A stretch of DNA of 64,000 nt from Bacillus sp. SD088 (GCF_017355205.1 NZ_JADIJK010000001.1:393626-457625); one strand, 5' to 3'. Shown: positions 53,439 to 62,426, counted from the first letter of the stretch. The notes: generated from the letters alone by a model not told the origin. Program-made: numbers and translations.

Positions 53439-54287
53439 ATGAAAAAAAGGTATTCAGGTATCAGTTTATTTTTTATTATTGTACTAATAATTGGGCTTTT
53501 TATTTCACGTCCAAAATTAATAAATGAACAAATTCAGGTTTCCGCCTCTCCTGCCGTTGTACCCACTCTTTTTCTTCATGGGTATAAAGGGAGTGAGCGC
53601 TCCTTTTCAACGATGTTAGAAAGAATGGAAGAACAACAATGGGGGGCAAGAGCGCTGGTATGCTTTGTCCACAAAAATGGTCGAGTTTCCATTAAAGGGA
53701 CCATCCCCAAAAATGTCGAAAATCCGTTTATTCAAGTGATTTTTGAGAATAATCGGGCGCAATTAAGCGACCAAACGAAATGGCTGCAAAAGGTCATGAA
53801 ACAACTAAAAGAACGCTATTATATTGAAGAAATCAATGTTGTCGGTCATTCAATGGGTGGGCTTGCTTTAACAAATTACGTGCAAACAACGGGTGACCAA
53901 GAACTTTACCCGAAGATCTCAAATCTTATTACAATCGGAAGTCCTTTTCTCGGAATTGATAAAGAAAATTATTTTGAAGAGAACTATGGGGATGCCTTAA
54001 TTGATTTAAAGCCAAATTCTGAAGCTTTGCAAAAGCTTATGGAGAATAGTCTGTTACTTCCGGAAGACTTGAGAGTGCTCTCGATCGCAGGCGTTGTGGC
54101 AGATCCATTAACTGGTGATGGTCTTGTTTCTTTAGACAGTGCTCTTGCTAGTCAAAATATGGTTCCTCATAACCTTTTTACAGAAAAGGTTGTGACAAAT
54201 ATAACCGCCACTCACTCCGGTCTACATGAAATCGATGCGGTAGATCAACTTGTTGCCGGCTTTCTGTGGGAAGCCGCAATTCAGTAA
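53439..54287 (+). CDS. DUF915-family alpha/beta hydrolase
   Basis: A 282-residue exported or membrane-anchored hydrolase; residues 7-23 form a signal anchor. The oxyanion region is VPTLFLHGYKGSERSFSTML, and the nucleophile elbow is VVGHSMGGLALTNY (GHSMG). The acidic and basic triad members probably are in VVADPLTGDGLVS and ATHSGLHEIDAVD. DUF915 proteins are lipase-like enzymes of Firmicutes with uncertain substrates. GGGGG lies before the ATG. It stands alone, convergent with the adenine deaminase gene across a shared terminator. Confidence 0.9.
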   Translation: MKKRYSGISLFFIIVLIIGLFISRPKLINEQIQVSASPAVVPTLFLHGYKGSERSFSTMLERMEEQQWGARALVCFVHKNGRVSIKGTIPKNVENPFIQVIFENNRAQLSDQTKWLQKVMKQLKERYYIEEINVVGHSMGGLALTNYVQTTGDQELYPKISNLITIGSPFLGIDKENYFEENYGDALIDLKPNSEALQKLMENSLLLPEDLRVLSIAGVVADPLTGDGLVSLDSALASQNMVPHNLFTEKVVTNITATHSGLHEIDAVDQLVAGFLWEAAIQ

Positions 54288-54375
54288 ACAATAGCGCTGG
54301 AGCTGGCCGTCAAACCGCAACGTAAGTTATTTATCCACGATCCAGGAATTTTATAATTTCCTCGACCAAAACAAA

Positions 54376-54413
54376 GGCGTGCAAGAGGTTAACGTACTAA
54401 CCTTTTGCACGCC
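54376..54413. terminator. Bidirectional terminator between the hydrolase and adenine deaminase genes
   Basis: GGCGTGCAAgAGGTTA pairs with TAACCTTTTGCACGCC across six bases. The plus strand continues CTTTTAA and the minus strand TTTGTTTTGG. Confidence 0.82.
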
Positions 54414-54444
54414 CTTTTAACCTATCCTCATAAGCGTCTCTACT

Positions 54445-56229
54445 TTAATGCAATATTTCTACATCGATCATTTTAAATTCAGCAACATCCACTAGGCCCC
54501 GATTAGAAATTCGGACATCAGGTATGACGGGTAAAGCAATGAGAGAAAAGGTCATAAATGGAGCATGTATTGGGCAACCTAATGTCTCCCAAGCTGCTTC
54601 TAACTGTTTCACTTCTTTTACAACTGTCTCTAGTGGCTGATCAGACATTAAGCCAGCTATCGGCATACGAACTTGCGCCAATACCTTGCCGTTCTCCACT
54701 ACGATCATTCCGCCACCAATTTTGGCTAGCTCATTTGCAGCAAAGGCCATGTCCTCGGGATTTGTCCCCATAACCAGTAAATTATGACTATCATGAGCAA
54801 CCGTTGAAGCAACAGCTCCCTTTTTCAGCTTAAATCCATGCGCGAAGCCAAGTGAGATTTGCCCTGTTTGATGATGACGTTCAATACATGCTAATTGCAA
54901 AACATCCTGCTCAAGATCAGGCTGGATCATTCCATTTTTAACCTCTAATGTAGTGGTCATCTTCTCGGTACGAGCACTGTTTTCAATTACATTAATTACA
55001 TTTACTTTTGTTTGGGCTGTATTCCCTTTGCTAGTTAATTGAAAATCGCTAGCTGTTAGGTCGCTTTTCAAATGAATGGAATTCCGAATATGCTCTGGAT
55101 AGACAAAGGTTGGAAAGTCTTTTACCATTCGCTGATCGTGATAGATTACTTCTCCATCCGCAACCACCGTAGATGGCTCCAATTCTCGAATATCCTCGAT
55201 TACTAAAATATCCGCCACCTTTCCAGGTGCAATCGAGCCTAAGTCGCGCTCCATATTATAATAACGAGCTACGTTAATTGTTCCCATTTGAATCGCTGTA
55301 ACAGGGTCTACCCCTTCTTCGATTGCCCGACGAACCACATGGTTAAGATGGCCTTTTTCAACAAGCGTTTGTGGGTAGACATCATCTGTCACCAAACTAA
55401 TATTATGTGTTTGCACATGATGCTCTGTGACAACCTTGATGACTTCTTTCACATCTTGCCAAGCCGATCCCTCTCGAATCATCAAATGCATGCCAAGACG
55501 TAACTTTTCTAATCCTTGTTCTTTTGTTACTGTTTCGTGGCATGAATCCACACCCGAACCAATGTAGGCCTGTAACATCCTCGGATCTTCTGCAGGAAAA
55601 TGCCCCGTTACTGTTTTATTCGCTTTAATCGTTTCGGCAATCTCGCCACTCATTAGCGGATCTCCATAAACAACCCCAGGAAAATTCATGACTTCTCCAA
55701 GGCCTGCAACATTTTCCCACTGCATTCCTGCGTGAACATCCTCTACACTTAAGGAAGCACCTGCATCTTCGAAATCAGTTGTAGCGGGCACACATGAAGG
55801 GAAGGTAGTAAATACCTTCAAAGGAAGCTGCTGTCCCTCTTCGTGCATCAAGCGCACACCCTCTGTACCAAAAACATTGGCGATTTCATGCGGATCCATA
55901 AAAATAGAAGTTGTACCTTTGGCTAGTCCTGCCTTCGCAAATTCTGTCACAGAAAGCATTGTACTTTCCACATGCATATGGCCATCAATAAAACCAGGAA
56001 CTAAGTATTTTCCATTAGCATCGATTACCCTTGTGTTTTCACCAATGGTGTGATCAGCCTTACCAATGTATGCCACTCTTCCTTCAATAACCGAAACATC
56101 CATATTTTCCAAAAGCTCTCCTGTAAACACATTGACTAATACACCATTAGTAATGACTAGTTCTGCTTTCTCTTCGCCTCTGGCTACTTTTGATAGTTGC
56201 TGACTCACTTCATATATTTTCTTTCTCAT
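54445..56229 (-). CDS. ade: Adenine deaminase
   Basis: A 594-residue amidohydrolase that converts adenine to hypoxanthine and ammonia. Evidence: the metal-site block PGFIDGHMHVESTML, TGHFPAEDP, GVDSCHETVT, SLVTDDVYPQTLVEKGHLN, GSIAPGKVADILVIED, and the C-terminal adenine deaminase domain with TVAHDSHNLLVMGTN and FMTFSLIALPVIPDVRISNRGLVDV. The full length fits AdeC. AGGGGA lies upstream of the ATG. The purine permease gene ends about 110 bases upstream on the same strand with a terminator between, so ade may be partly co-expressed with it. Confidence 0.95.
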   Translation of the reverse strand: MRKKIYEVSQQLSKVARGEEKAELVITNGVLVNVFTGELLENMDVSVIEGRVAYIGKADHTIGENTRVIDANGKYLVPGFIDGHMHVESTMLSVTEFAKAGLAKGTTSIFMDPHEIANVFGTEGVRLMHEEGQQLPLKVFTTFPSCVPATTDFEDAGASLSVEDVHAGMQWENVAGLGEVMNFPGVVYGDPLMSGEIAETIKANKTVTGHFPAEDPRMLQAYIGSGVDSCHETVTKEQGLEKLRLGMHLMIREGSAWQDVKEVIKVVTEHHVQTHNISLVTDDVYPQTLVEKGHLNHVVRRAIEEGVDPVTAIQMGTINVARYYNMERDLGSIAPGKVADILVIEDIRELEPSTVVADGEVIYHDQRMVKDFPTFVYPEHIRNSIHLKSDLTASDFQLTSKGNTAQTKVNVINVIENSARTEKMTTTLEVKNGMIQPDLEQDVLQLACIERHHQTGQISLGFAHGFKLKKGAVASTVAHDSHNLLVMGTNPEDMAFAANELAKIGGGMIVVENGKVLAQVRMPIAGLMSDQPLETVVKEVKQLEAAWETLGCPIHAPFMTFSLIALPVIPDVRISNRGLVDVAEFKMIDVEILH

Positions 56230-56272
56230 GATGAAATCCCCTTTCTCTTTTTGATCAAATCCGAAAGTTTTA

Positions 56273-56316
56273 TAAAATAAAAAGCGGAGAATGCAACTAA
56301 TATGCGCATTCCCGCT
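56273..56316 (-). terminator. Intrinsic terminator of the purine permease gene
   Basis: On the minus strand AGCGGgaATGCGC faces GCATtctCCGCT, followed by TTTTTATTTTATA. It lies between the permease and ade genes and would limit read-through into ade. Confidence 0.82.
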
Positions 56317-56339
56317 AACGGTCTGTACCGATTACTTTA

Positions 56340-57641
56340 TTAAGCTGCCCATCCCAGATAAATAACGAATACGACAAATAACACATACATAATCGGATGA
56401 ACCTCTTTATACTTCCCTTTGAATACCATTGTTAATGGATAAAAAATAAATCCTAAGGCAATTCCAGTAGAAATACTATAAGTTAATGGCATCGTCACAA
56501 CGGTCATAAACGCTGGAATTGCAAATTCAAAATCCTTCCATTTAATTTCCGCTAAAGAGGAAGCCATCAGGATTCCTACAATAATTAGAGCGGGCGCTGT
56601 AACCTCCGATGTCACCACACTAAGTAAAGGAGAAAAGAATAATGCTAAAACGAAGAATCCTGCTGTTACAACAGATGTGAAGCCTGATCGGCCACCCGCT
56701 GCAACCCCTGAGGTCGATTCTACAAATGATGTCGTTGTTGAAGTTCCTAAAACAGCCCCTATCATTGTTGCAACAGAGTCGGCAGAAAGAGCCTTTCCGG
56801 CCCGAGGCAATTTTCCATCTTGCAATATGCCTGCTTGACGAGCCACAGCCATTAATGTACCTGCTGTATCAAAGAAATCCACAAATAATAAAGTGAAGAT
56901 CACAACAAGTAGATGTGGCGTAAACAAATCACCTAAATGGCCGAACATAGCACCAAAGGTTGGTGTCAAAGATGGGATCCCAGAAACGATGCCATCTGGT
57001 AATGGGATTTGTCCAAATATAATTCCCACAATGGCCGTTACAATCATGCCATAGAAAATTGCCCCTTTAAATCCGCGAATCATAAAGAATGCTGTAATCA
57101 CAATTCCCGCAATGGTTAACAATGTACCTGGTGCTGTAATATCTCCTAAAGCAACAACCGTTGTCCCAGGATCAGCGTCAACGACAATGCCAGCATTCTG
57201 AAAACCAATAAATGTAATGAACAAACCAATTCCTGCAGCAACAGCTAACTTAAGCTGTTCAGGAATCGCATTAATAATCGTTTCACGTATTTTTGTTAAG
57301 GTAAGAATAAAAAAGATCAAACCAGAAATAAATGTTCCAGCTAAAGCCGTTTGCCATGGAATCCCCATTCCAAGCACAACAGTGTAAGCAAAGAAGGCAT
57401 TAATCCCCATACCTGGTGCAAGGGCCACAGGGTATTTTGCCCATAGTCCCATAATTAAGCAGGCAATCGCTGAAGCTAAAGCAGTTGCAACATAAACTGC
57501 CCCTTGGTCCATCCCAGCATCACTTAGCACAGATGGATTAACAAATAAAATGTAGGCCATTGCCAAGAATGTTGTTAAACCAGCAACCGATTCTTGCCGA
57601 TAATTGGTATTTAATTCCTTAAAATTAAAATAGCGTTGCAT
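56340..57641 (-). CDS. pbuG: NCS2/AzgA-family hypoxanthine-guanine permease (PbuG-like)
   Basis: A 433-residue transporter with 12-14 membrane spans. AzgA blocks are ESVAGLTTFLAMAYILFVNPSVLSDAGM at the N-terminus, MGLWAKYPVALAPGMGINAFFAYTVVLGMG with the substrate-site region, DFFDTAGTLMAVARQAG and GTSTTTSFVESTSGVAAGGRSG. It imports hypoxanthine and guanine, possibly adenine, with protons. The leader carries a guanine-class riboswitch and a terminator, as in B. subtilis pbuG. GGGGG lies before the ATG. Partnership with adenine deaminase downstream gives a salvage unit. Confidence 0.92.
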   Translation of the reverse strand: MQRYFNFKELNTNYRQESVAGLTTFLAMAYILFVNPSVLSDAGMDQGAVYVATALASAIACLIMGLWAKYPVALAPGMGINAFFAYTVVLGMGIPWQTALAGTFISGLIFFILTLTKIRETIINAIPEQLKLAVAAGIGLFITFIGFQNAGIVVDADPGTTVVALGDITAPGTLLTIAGIVITAFFMIRGFKGAIFYGMIVTAIVGIIFGQIPLPDGIVSGIPSLTPTFGAMFGHLGDLFTPHLLVVIFTLLFVDFFDTAGTLMAVARQAGILQDGKLPRAGKALSADSVATMIGAVLGTSTTTSFVESTSGVAAGGRSGFTSVVTAGFFVLALFFSPLLSVVTSEVTAPALIIVGILMASSLAEIKWKDFEFAIPAFMTVVTMPLTYSISTGIALGFIFYPLTMVFKGKYKEVHPIMYVLFVVFVIYLGWAA

Positions 57642-57724
57642 TCTTTATATTCCCCCTATTATTCCTTTGAGTAAAGCACTAATGGCTTTCATAAACCAGA
57701 GTACAACTCAAGCTCCATTGAATG

Positions 57725-57754
57725 CAAAAAGCCTAGGTTCTCATTAACCCAGGC
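57725..57754 (-). terminator. Riboswitch-controlled terminator
   Basis: On the minus strand GCCTGGGTT pairs with AACCTAGGC around a short loop and is followed by TTTTTG. It lies between the purine aptamer and the permease start, in the place of an expression platform, so ligand binding would end transcription. Confidence 0.85.
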
Positions 57755-57843
57755 CCGCCTACATTTATAGATAGAAATGGGACATCCCCTGTATCTAGAT
57801 CAAGCCCAATTGGTTAATTGTCCATGATCTATCCCTATCTTTA

Positions 57844-57908
57844 TACATGTAGTCTGGTAATTTACGGTTACCTGGTAGAAACGCTTGGGCCCTATTCCCA
57901 AACATATA
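57844..57908 (-). ncRNA. Purine (guanine-class) riboswitch aptamer
   Basis: The minus strand holds the three-way junction of purine riboswitches: P1 UAUAUGU/ACAUGUA, P2 with loop, the junction GUUUCUACC, P3 GGUAA/UUACC with the CCGUAAA loop, and the return strand CAGACUACAUG. The base that reads the ligand is C (GACUA), as in xpt; adenine switches carry U there. It should bind guanine or hypoxanthine and repress the permease. Confidence 0.93.
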
Positions 57909-57953
57909 CATTCAATAAATGATGATAATTTAATTAAAATTAGTACATCTCTA

Positions 57954-57983
57954 TTAATAGCATAAAAGCCCCAGAAACGTCAA
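57954..57983 (-). promoter_or_regulatory. Candidate promoter of the purine permease gene, with possible PurR sites
   Basis: On the minus strand TTGACG (57983-57978) and TATTAA (57959-57954) are 18 bases apart, fitting a vegetative promoter, about 45 bases before the aptamer. Upstream, CACGAAC near 58032 and the inverse ATTCG near 57995 resemble two facing PurR boxes, but the spacing is not ideal. I judge the promoter likely and PurR control only possible. Confidence 0.5.
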
Positions 57984-58212
57984 TAGATTTTAACGAATAT
58001 TATACATGTTTTCGGGTGATAACGTTCGTGAAATTAACTGTTCATTTAATCTTCACATCTTCCCTACTACTTTTTATAGGATATTCCGAAGCAAAGTGGT
58101 AAACTTTTAAAGGAATTGAGAAATAGTTCGATTTTCTCCTCTTTTACATACATTATCAACATTTTGGATAGAGTTTCGTCTAGCTAGTCATTTATGAAGA
58201 TTTGGAGTGAGC

Positions 58213-59385
58213 ATGATTATGGAAACGAAGAAAGCTTTGCCTATTCTGTTTGCTGTTATGTTTTTCGTCATGGTTGGATTTGGAATTATCATCCCTGTCC
58301 TTCCTTTCTACGCAGAAGAATTGGGGGCCACCCCTACACAATTAGGGCTATTAATGGCTGTCTATTCTCTAATGCAATTGTTATTTTCGCCAATCTGGGG
58401 AAGAGTCTCTGATCGGATTGGTCGTAAACCTGTGATGTTGATCGGTATTTTTGGACTTGCCATTTCTTTCTTTTTAATGGCTTCTGCCTCTAGCCTGTGG
58501 ATGCTATTTGCCGCAAGAATTATCGGCGGATTACTTTCATCAGCTAATATGCCTACTGTCACAGCCTATGTCGCTGATATAACATCTCCTGAGGATCGTG
58601 GAAAAGGAATGGGCGTTGTGGGGGCCTCTGTTGGTCTTGGCTTTATTCTTGGCCCTGCGATTGGCGGAATTTTTTCAGAATCTAACCTGAGCACGCCTTT
58701 TTTACTCTCAGGAATCTCCTCCTTGATTACCTTTCTCCTCGTTTTGTTTATTTTACAGGAATCACTTCCAGCTGAGAAAAGGGGAAAAGAAACAGGAAAG
58801 AAAGAGTCAATGTTCAAAGCCTTACAAGGCCCGATTTCAATTCTCTTTATTCTGCAATTGTTCGTGTCTTTGTCCATGGCTGGCCTTGAGGCGACATTTG
58901 CCTATTTTGCCGCAAAAAGAGCAGGACTAGGAACTGTTCAACTTGGTTATCTGTTTATGATTATGGGATTTGCTGGCGCGATCGTTCAAGGCGGGCTAGT
59001 AGGGAGATTAACAAAGAAATATGGGGAAGGAGCCGTAATCCAACTAGGCATCATCATCTCTGCAATTGGCTTCGGACTGATCTTACTAATTGATAGCTTT
59101 ACAACCGCCGCTATTTATTTAACTATTTTTGGAATTGGGAATGGCGTCATTCGCCCAAGTGTATCAGCCCTGTTAACCAAAACCTCAACTACAGGTCATG
59201 GCAATACAACAGGCTTATTATCCTCCTTCGATTCCATCGGCCGAATCATAGGCCCACCCTTAGGCGGTTGGCTCTTTAAAACAGCGACTGGATTACCATA
59301 TATCTCTGGACTCATTTTATCCATCATCGCCCTAGTTTTGTATCAATCCTATAAAGTCGCTATTTCGAGGAGACAAGGTGCCTGA
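58213..59385 (+). CDS. MFS drug-efflux-type transporter
   Basis: A 390-residue transporter with 12 membrane spans. Motif A between spans 2 and 3 is GRVSDRIGRKPVMLIG, and motif C in span 5 is GASVGLGFILGPAIGGIF, which mark the drug/H+ antiporter type with 12 spans (NorA/Blt/TetA-like). ATG 58213 fits GGAG five bases before it; GTG 58207 and ATG 58219 are alternatives. B. subtilis has an MFS gene, yxlH, beside its sigY operon, and this gene may correspond, but here it is convergent to the operon. Its stop codon lies in a short repeat (ACAAGGTGCCTG). Confidence 0.9.
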   Translation: MIMETKKALPILFAVMFFVMVGFGIIIPVLPFYAEELGATPTQLGLLMAVYSLMQLLFSPIWGRVSDRIGRKPVMLIGIFGLAISFFLMASASSLWMLFAARIIGGLLSSANMPTVTAYVADITSPEDRGKGMGVVGASVGLGFILGPAIGGIFSESNLSTPFLLSGISSLITFLLVLFILQESLPAEKRGKETGKKESMFKALQGPISILFILQLFVSLSMAGLEATFAYFAAKRAGLGTVQLGYLFMIMGFAGAIVQGGLVGRLTKKYGEGAVIQLGIIISAIGFGLILLIDSFTTAAIYLTIFGIGNGVIRPSVSALLTKTSTTGHGNTTGLLSSFDSIGRIIGPPLGGWLFKTATGLPYISGLILSIIALVLYQSYKVAISRRQGA

Positions 59386-59425
59386 CACGCCCCGAATTTT
59401 GTCGAAATAACGAAGAATCAAAGCA

Positions 59426-59458
59426 AGGCACAACGAATTCAACCGATTCGTTGTGCCT
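59426..59458. terminator. Bidirectional terminator between the MFS gene and the sigY operon
   Basis: AGGCACAACGAAT pairs perfectly with ATTCGTTGTGCCT across seven bases; the plus strand continues ATTTATT and the minus strand TGCTTTGATT. Confidence 0.82.
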
Positions 59459-59463
59459 ATTTA

Positions 59464-60240
59464 TTAATATCGTTCATAGCGCTTGAACGATAAGATAGTG
59501 ACTATAAATAAACCTACCAGTATTAAGAGGCTTGAGGTGATCATAAGTGTCAGTGAATCTTCCCATATACCTGTTAGTAAATAGTCACTGGCCTTACTTT
59601 GGGCATTGGAAGGGCTCCATTTCATATACTTCGGAAAAAGAGAATCGCCTAATGATAAAATTGCCAACACAATCACGCTCACACCTGCAATGCCCCCGAC
59701 ATTTTTCAAAAGCACCCCTACGAGTAATGTTACTGTTAAAACAAATAAAACCCATACACTATAAATCACTAGACTTCCTAAGAATGCCTTTATTTCCACT
59801 TGTTCAAACAATAAATTCGTATAATAATAGCTAAGACTATAGCCTAAGGTAAAGGAAAATAAGAGAATAATCGCATGGGCCACCCATTTGCTTGCAATAT
59901 ATTGCAAGGCTTGAACAGGACGAGCCATCACGAGTGAGAGAGCCCCACTATTTCTTTCATGCGCAATACTTCCCATCACACTCAAAATGAAAATTGCTGT
60001 GCCCATAATTCCGAGCTGTCCAAGTGTACCAGCAAGTATCTCTCCCCCGCTGGGAACAGGGATTTCAATGACCGTTCCTTCTGGCAGATTACCAGCCATG
60101 TCTAAAATTTGCGGCATATAGTATTGACTAATAGGCTGAGAGATCGCTAATAGGCTAATCACAATCGGAAGCCATATCCACTTTTTATCCCGCCACGCTT
60201 CTACCCACTCTTTTTGTACTAATGTGAGGAAAACACTCAT
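59464..60240 (-). CDS. yxlG: ABC-2 type permease YxlG
   Basis: A 258-residue membrane protein with six spans. MSVFLTLVQKEWVEAWRDKKW at the N-terminus and the ERNSGALSLVMARPVQALQYIASKWVAH block are typical of ABC-2 (NosY-like) export permeases. It overlaps the upstream ATPase gene by four bases. It is the last gene of the sigY operon and, with YxlF, forms an exporter of unknown cargo; the B. subtilis operon has the same order. Confidence 0.88.
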   Translation of the reverse strand: MSVFLTLVQKEWVEAWRDKKWIWLPIVISLLAISQPISQYYMPQILDMAGNLPEGTVIEIPVPSGGEILAGTLGQLGIMGTAIFILSVMGSIAHERNSGALSLVMARPVQALQYIASKWVAHAIILLFSFTLGYSLSYYYTNLLFEQVEIKAFLGSLVIYSVWVLFVLTVTLLVGVLLKNVGGIAGVSVIVLAILSLGDSLFPKYMKWSPSNAQSKASDYLLTGIWEDSLTLMITSSLLILVGLFIVTILSFKRYERY

Positions 60241-61124
60241 TGGTTAACCACCTCCATATACGCCTCCTCTAGTGAATAGCTTTTTTGTTCAAAACGCATA
60301 ATAGTAAAGCGATCTTTCAAACAATCTGTTAATAAAAGGTTACGTCCTTCCTTATGATTGAAAGTAATTTCTGCGGCATTAGAAGATAAAAGGTGAAAAT
60401 CCCGAATGTACCTTTTATCAGAAAGCCAATTTATTAGATTTTCCGAGACCTTCAGGACGAATGTTTCAGTTTGCTGCATATGCTTTAAATCTACTAAAGA
60501 ACCAGACCATTTCATTCTCCCGTCTTTCAACATGATGATGTGATCACACACCTGTTCAGCGTCATGAAGAACATGGGTTGAAAATAGTATCGCCATCCTT
60601 TTCTTTAATTCCTGCATAATGTTTAACACATCGCGGCGGCCTTCAGGATCTAAAGCAGAAACAGGCTCATCTAAAATCAATAGCTTTGGTTCGTGGATCA
60701 TCGCCTGCGCTAACCCTAAACGTTGCTTCATTCCACCCGAAAATCCACCAATCCGCTTGTTTTTCGCGTCTTCCAACCCAACAAACGCAAGCATCTCCCC
60801 ACTATTTTGCTTCCTTTTCTTTTTCGAAAGTCCGGAGAGTTTCCCTACAAAATGCAAATATTCCGCAGCTGTCATCCATGGGTGAAAGGCCGGATATTGT
60901 GGCAAATAACCCAATTCATGTCGATTGATATTAGCTTTTCCTAAAAATTGAATCGTGCCCGCAGTAGGGGTTAAAAGTCTTGTTAACATATTTAGGGTCG
61001 TCGTTTTTCCCGAACCATTTGGTCCTAACAAAGCGACACATTGATTACTTGCAATTGTAAAGGACAATCCATCTACTGCAAGCTGGTTTTTATATTTTTT
61101 CGTGAGTTGTTGTACAGTGAGCAA
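60237..61124 (-). CDS. yxlF: ABC exporter ATPase YxlF
   Basis: A 295-residue ATPase: Walker A LGPNGSGKTTT, Q-loop LPQYPAF, signature FSGGMKQRLGLAQ, Walker B LLILDEPVSALD and switch STHVLHDAEQ. The C-terminal 75 residues form the extension common in ABC-2 exporters. The start is a TTG six bases after AGGGGGAG. It lies 12 bases after yxlE and works with the YxlG permease. Confidence 0.92.
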   Translation of the reverse strand: MLTVQQLTKKYKNQLAVDGLSFTIASNQCVALLGPNGSGKTTTLNMLTRLLTPTAGTIQFLGKANINRHELGYLPQYPAFHPWMTAAEYLHFVGKLSGLSKKKRKQNSGEMLAFVGLEDAKNKRIGGFSGGMKQRLGLAQAMIHEPKLLILDEPVSALDPEGRRDVLNIMQELKKRMAILFSTHVLHDAEQVCDHIIMLKDGRMKWSGSLVDLKHMQQTETFVLKVSENLINWLSDKRYIRDFHLLSSNAAEITFNHKEGRNLLLTDCLKDRFTIMRFEQKSYSLEEAYMEVVNQ

Positions 61125-61136
61125 TGTTGTCTCCCC

Positions 61137-61325
61137 CTATTGTCTTTTCCTACCGATAATAAAATAAAGAACAGGTCCGATCAGATTTATACAAACAATA
61201 ATAAGTACCCATAACCATTTCGGACCGTTTGTTTCCTCTTCCTTTACACAACTTACAAGTGCAACAGTCATCAAAATAAGTTGCAAACCAACGATTGGGG
61301 CAATCATTTCCCAAGAAATGTTCAA
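61137..61325 (-). CDS. yxlE: YxlE-like small membrane protein (PLDc_N domain)
   Basis: A 62-residue protein with two spans and the PLDc_N pattern GPKWLWVLIIVCINLIGPVLYFIIGRK at the C-terminus. The start is a TTG, nine bases after GGGAGG; the TTG lies just after the yxlD stop codon. In B. subtilis yxlE, with yxlC and yxlD, restrains SigY activity. The order and size match. Longer open frames upstream in this frame overlap yxlD and lack a ribosome site. Confidence 0.85.
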   Translation of the reverse strand: MNISWEMIAPIVGLQLILMTVALVSCVKEEETNGPKWLWVLIIVCINLIGPVLYFIIGRKRQ

Positions 61326-61326
61326 T

Positions 61327-61533
61327 TTACTCAGCCTCCCTTTTTCTTTTACGGAATGGCCGAATGACAAAGAAGTAATAAAAAATAGGCGGACACGGGA
61401 ATTGCAAAAGTCCCCATATTCCCCAAGCCCAGGCATAAGCCCCTTTTTTCTTTGCATCAATAAATAATAAAATACTCTGTGTAAGTAAGACCGGCAAAGC
61501 AAACAAGAAGATTAGCATTGTTTCAGAATCCAT
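61327..61533 (-). CDS. yxlD: YxlD-like small membrane protein
   Basis: A 68-residue protein with two spans (SETMLIFLFALPVLLTQSILLFIDAKK and WGIWGLLQFPCPPIFYYFFVI) and a basic C-terminus. The ATG at 61533 lies inside the end of yxlC, seven bases after GAGGTG, so the genes overlap by 11 bases. Length, topology and place between yxlC and yxlE support identification with the B. subtilis SigY-operon member. By sequence alone the protein is not distinctive. Confidence 0.8.
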   Translation of the reverse strand: MDSETMLIFLFALPVLLTQSILLFIDAKKKGAYAWAWGIWGLLQFPCPPIFYYFFVIRPFRKRKREAE

Positions 61534-61858
61534 AATCCGACACCTCGTTCTGCTTTTTACGCCGTTTCCTTTCCACAATAAACATGACTGGCACCCCGCC
61601 TATTAGCATTCCTTGTATCCAAATAAAAATGGGCATGAGTTTTAGAGCGAGCATGCTGTAAGAAATGAGTATAAATATGGCCGTGATTAGAAAAATAGCA
61701 AGCTCTCGACGAAAGGCGCGCTTACGCTTTATTTTAAAGTCCTCTAGCACACGTAGTATTTGCCCTTGCTCTGGCACCTTTGCTTCAAACGGCTTTTCAA
61801 GTTTTTCTAAATCCTGCTTAAATTGTGTAAGCCATTCCTGTTCCTTTGAATCTTTCAT
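61523..61858 (-). CDS. yxlC: YxlC-like regulator of SigY
   Basis: A 111-residue protein: a charged cytoplasmic N-terminus of about 45 residues (WLTQFKQDLEKLEK), then two spans (LAIFLITAIFILISYSMLALKLM and FIWIQGMLIGGVPVMFI) and a basic tail. It directly follows sigY (TGA-ATG, with AAGGAG inside the sigY end). In B. subtilis YxlC is the main part of the anti-SigY function. It lacks a zinc-binding anti-sigma motif, as expected for this group. Confidence 0.85.
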   Translation of the reverse strand: MKDSKEQEWLTQFKQDLEKLEKPFEAKVPEQGQILRVLEDFKIKRKRAFRRELAIFLITAIFILISYSMLALKLMPIFIWIQGMLIGGVPVMFIVERKRRKKQNEVSDYGF

Positions 61859-62389
61859 TCACGACCACTCCTTTCGAATTTTCTTCATGCCATAATGGAC
61901 TCGTGTTTTTACCGTACCTTCTTTTAAACCAAGCATATGAGCAATTTCTTTATAGGTGTAACCGTAAAAATGACGTAAGAGAATCGGGGTCCGTATGGTT
62001 GGATCTAATGAAGCAAATTGGGCCATATATTCAGTCCATTCAAAACCATTGACCGATACCTTCCACTGCATTTTTCTGATCACTTCATCCTGTAATTTTT
62101 CCTGTCTTCTCCGCTCCCTCTTTGTTTTCCGTTGATGATCAATAAATACTCTTGATGCAATTGAAATAAACCATGTCGATAATCTAGATTCTCCTTTAAA
62201 ACGGGAGAAGTGAATGTAGGCCTTGAGCAACGTTTCCTGCATTAAATCCTCTGCCAAATCGGGGTCAAGACTTACTTTCACTAAATATTTATACACAAAT
62301 TGATAATGGGCTTGAAAAAGTTGAGTGAATGCCTCATCGCTTCCCCTTATTGCCGCTCTTATCAAGTGCTTTTCCTCTCTCTCATTCAA
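61859..62389 (-). CDS. sigY: ECF sigma factor SigY
   Basis: A 176-residue ECF sigma factor. Region 2 (about 15-85) has HYQFVYKYLVKVSLDPDLAEDLMQETLLKAYIHFSRFKGESRLSTWFISIASRVFIDHQRK; region 4 (about 120-172) has LDPTIRTPILLRHFYGYTYKEIAHMLGLKEGTVKTRVHYGMKKIRKEW. The start appears to be TTG with AGGGGG 11 bases upstream. Identity as SigY follows from the downstream yxlCDEFG order and from a promoter upstream that matches the SigY type. It should autoregulate the operon under cell-envelope or nutrient stress, with YxlCDE as brake. Confidence 0.9.
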   Translation of the reverse strand: MNEREEKHLIRAAIRGSDEAFTQLFQAHYQFVYKYLVKVSLDPDLAEDLMQETLLKAYIHFSRFKGESRLSTWFISIASRVFIDHQRKTKRERRRQEKLQDEVIRKMQWKVSVNGFEWTEYMAQFASLDPTIRTPILLRHFYGYTYKEIAHMLGLKEGTVKTRVHYGMKKIRKEWS

Positions 62390-62426
62390 TACAAGTCCAT
62401 CCCCCTTTTGACCGCTCTATAGATTG

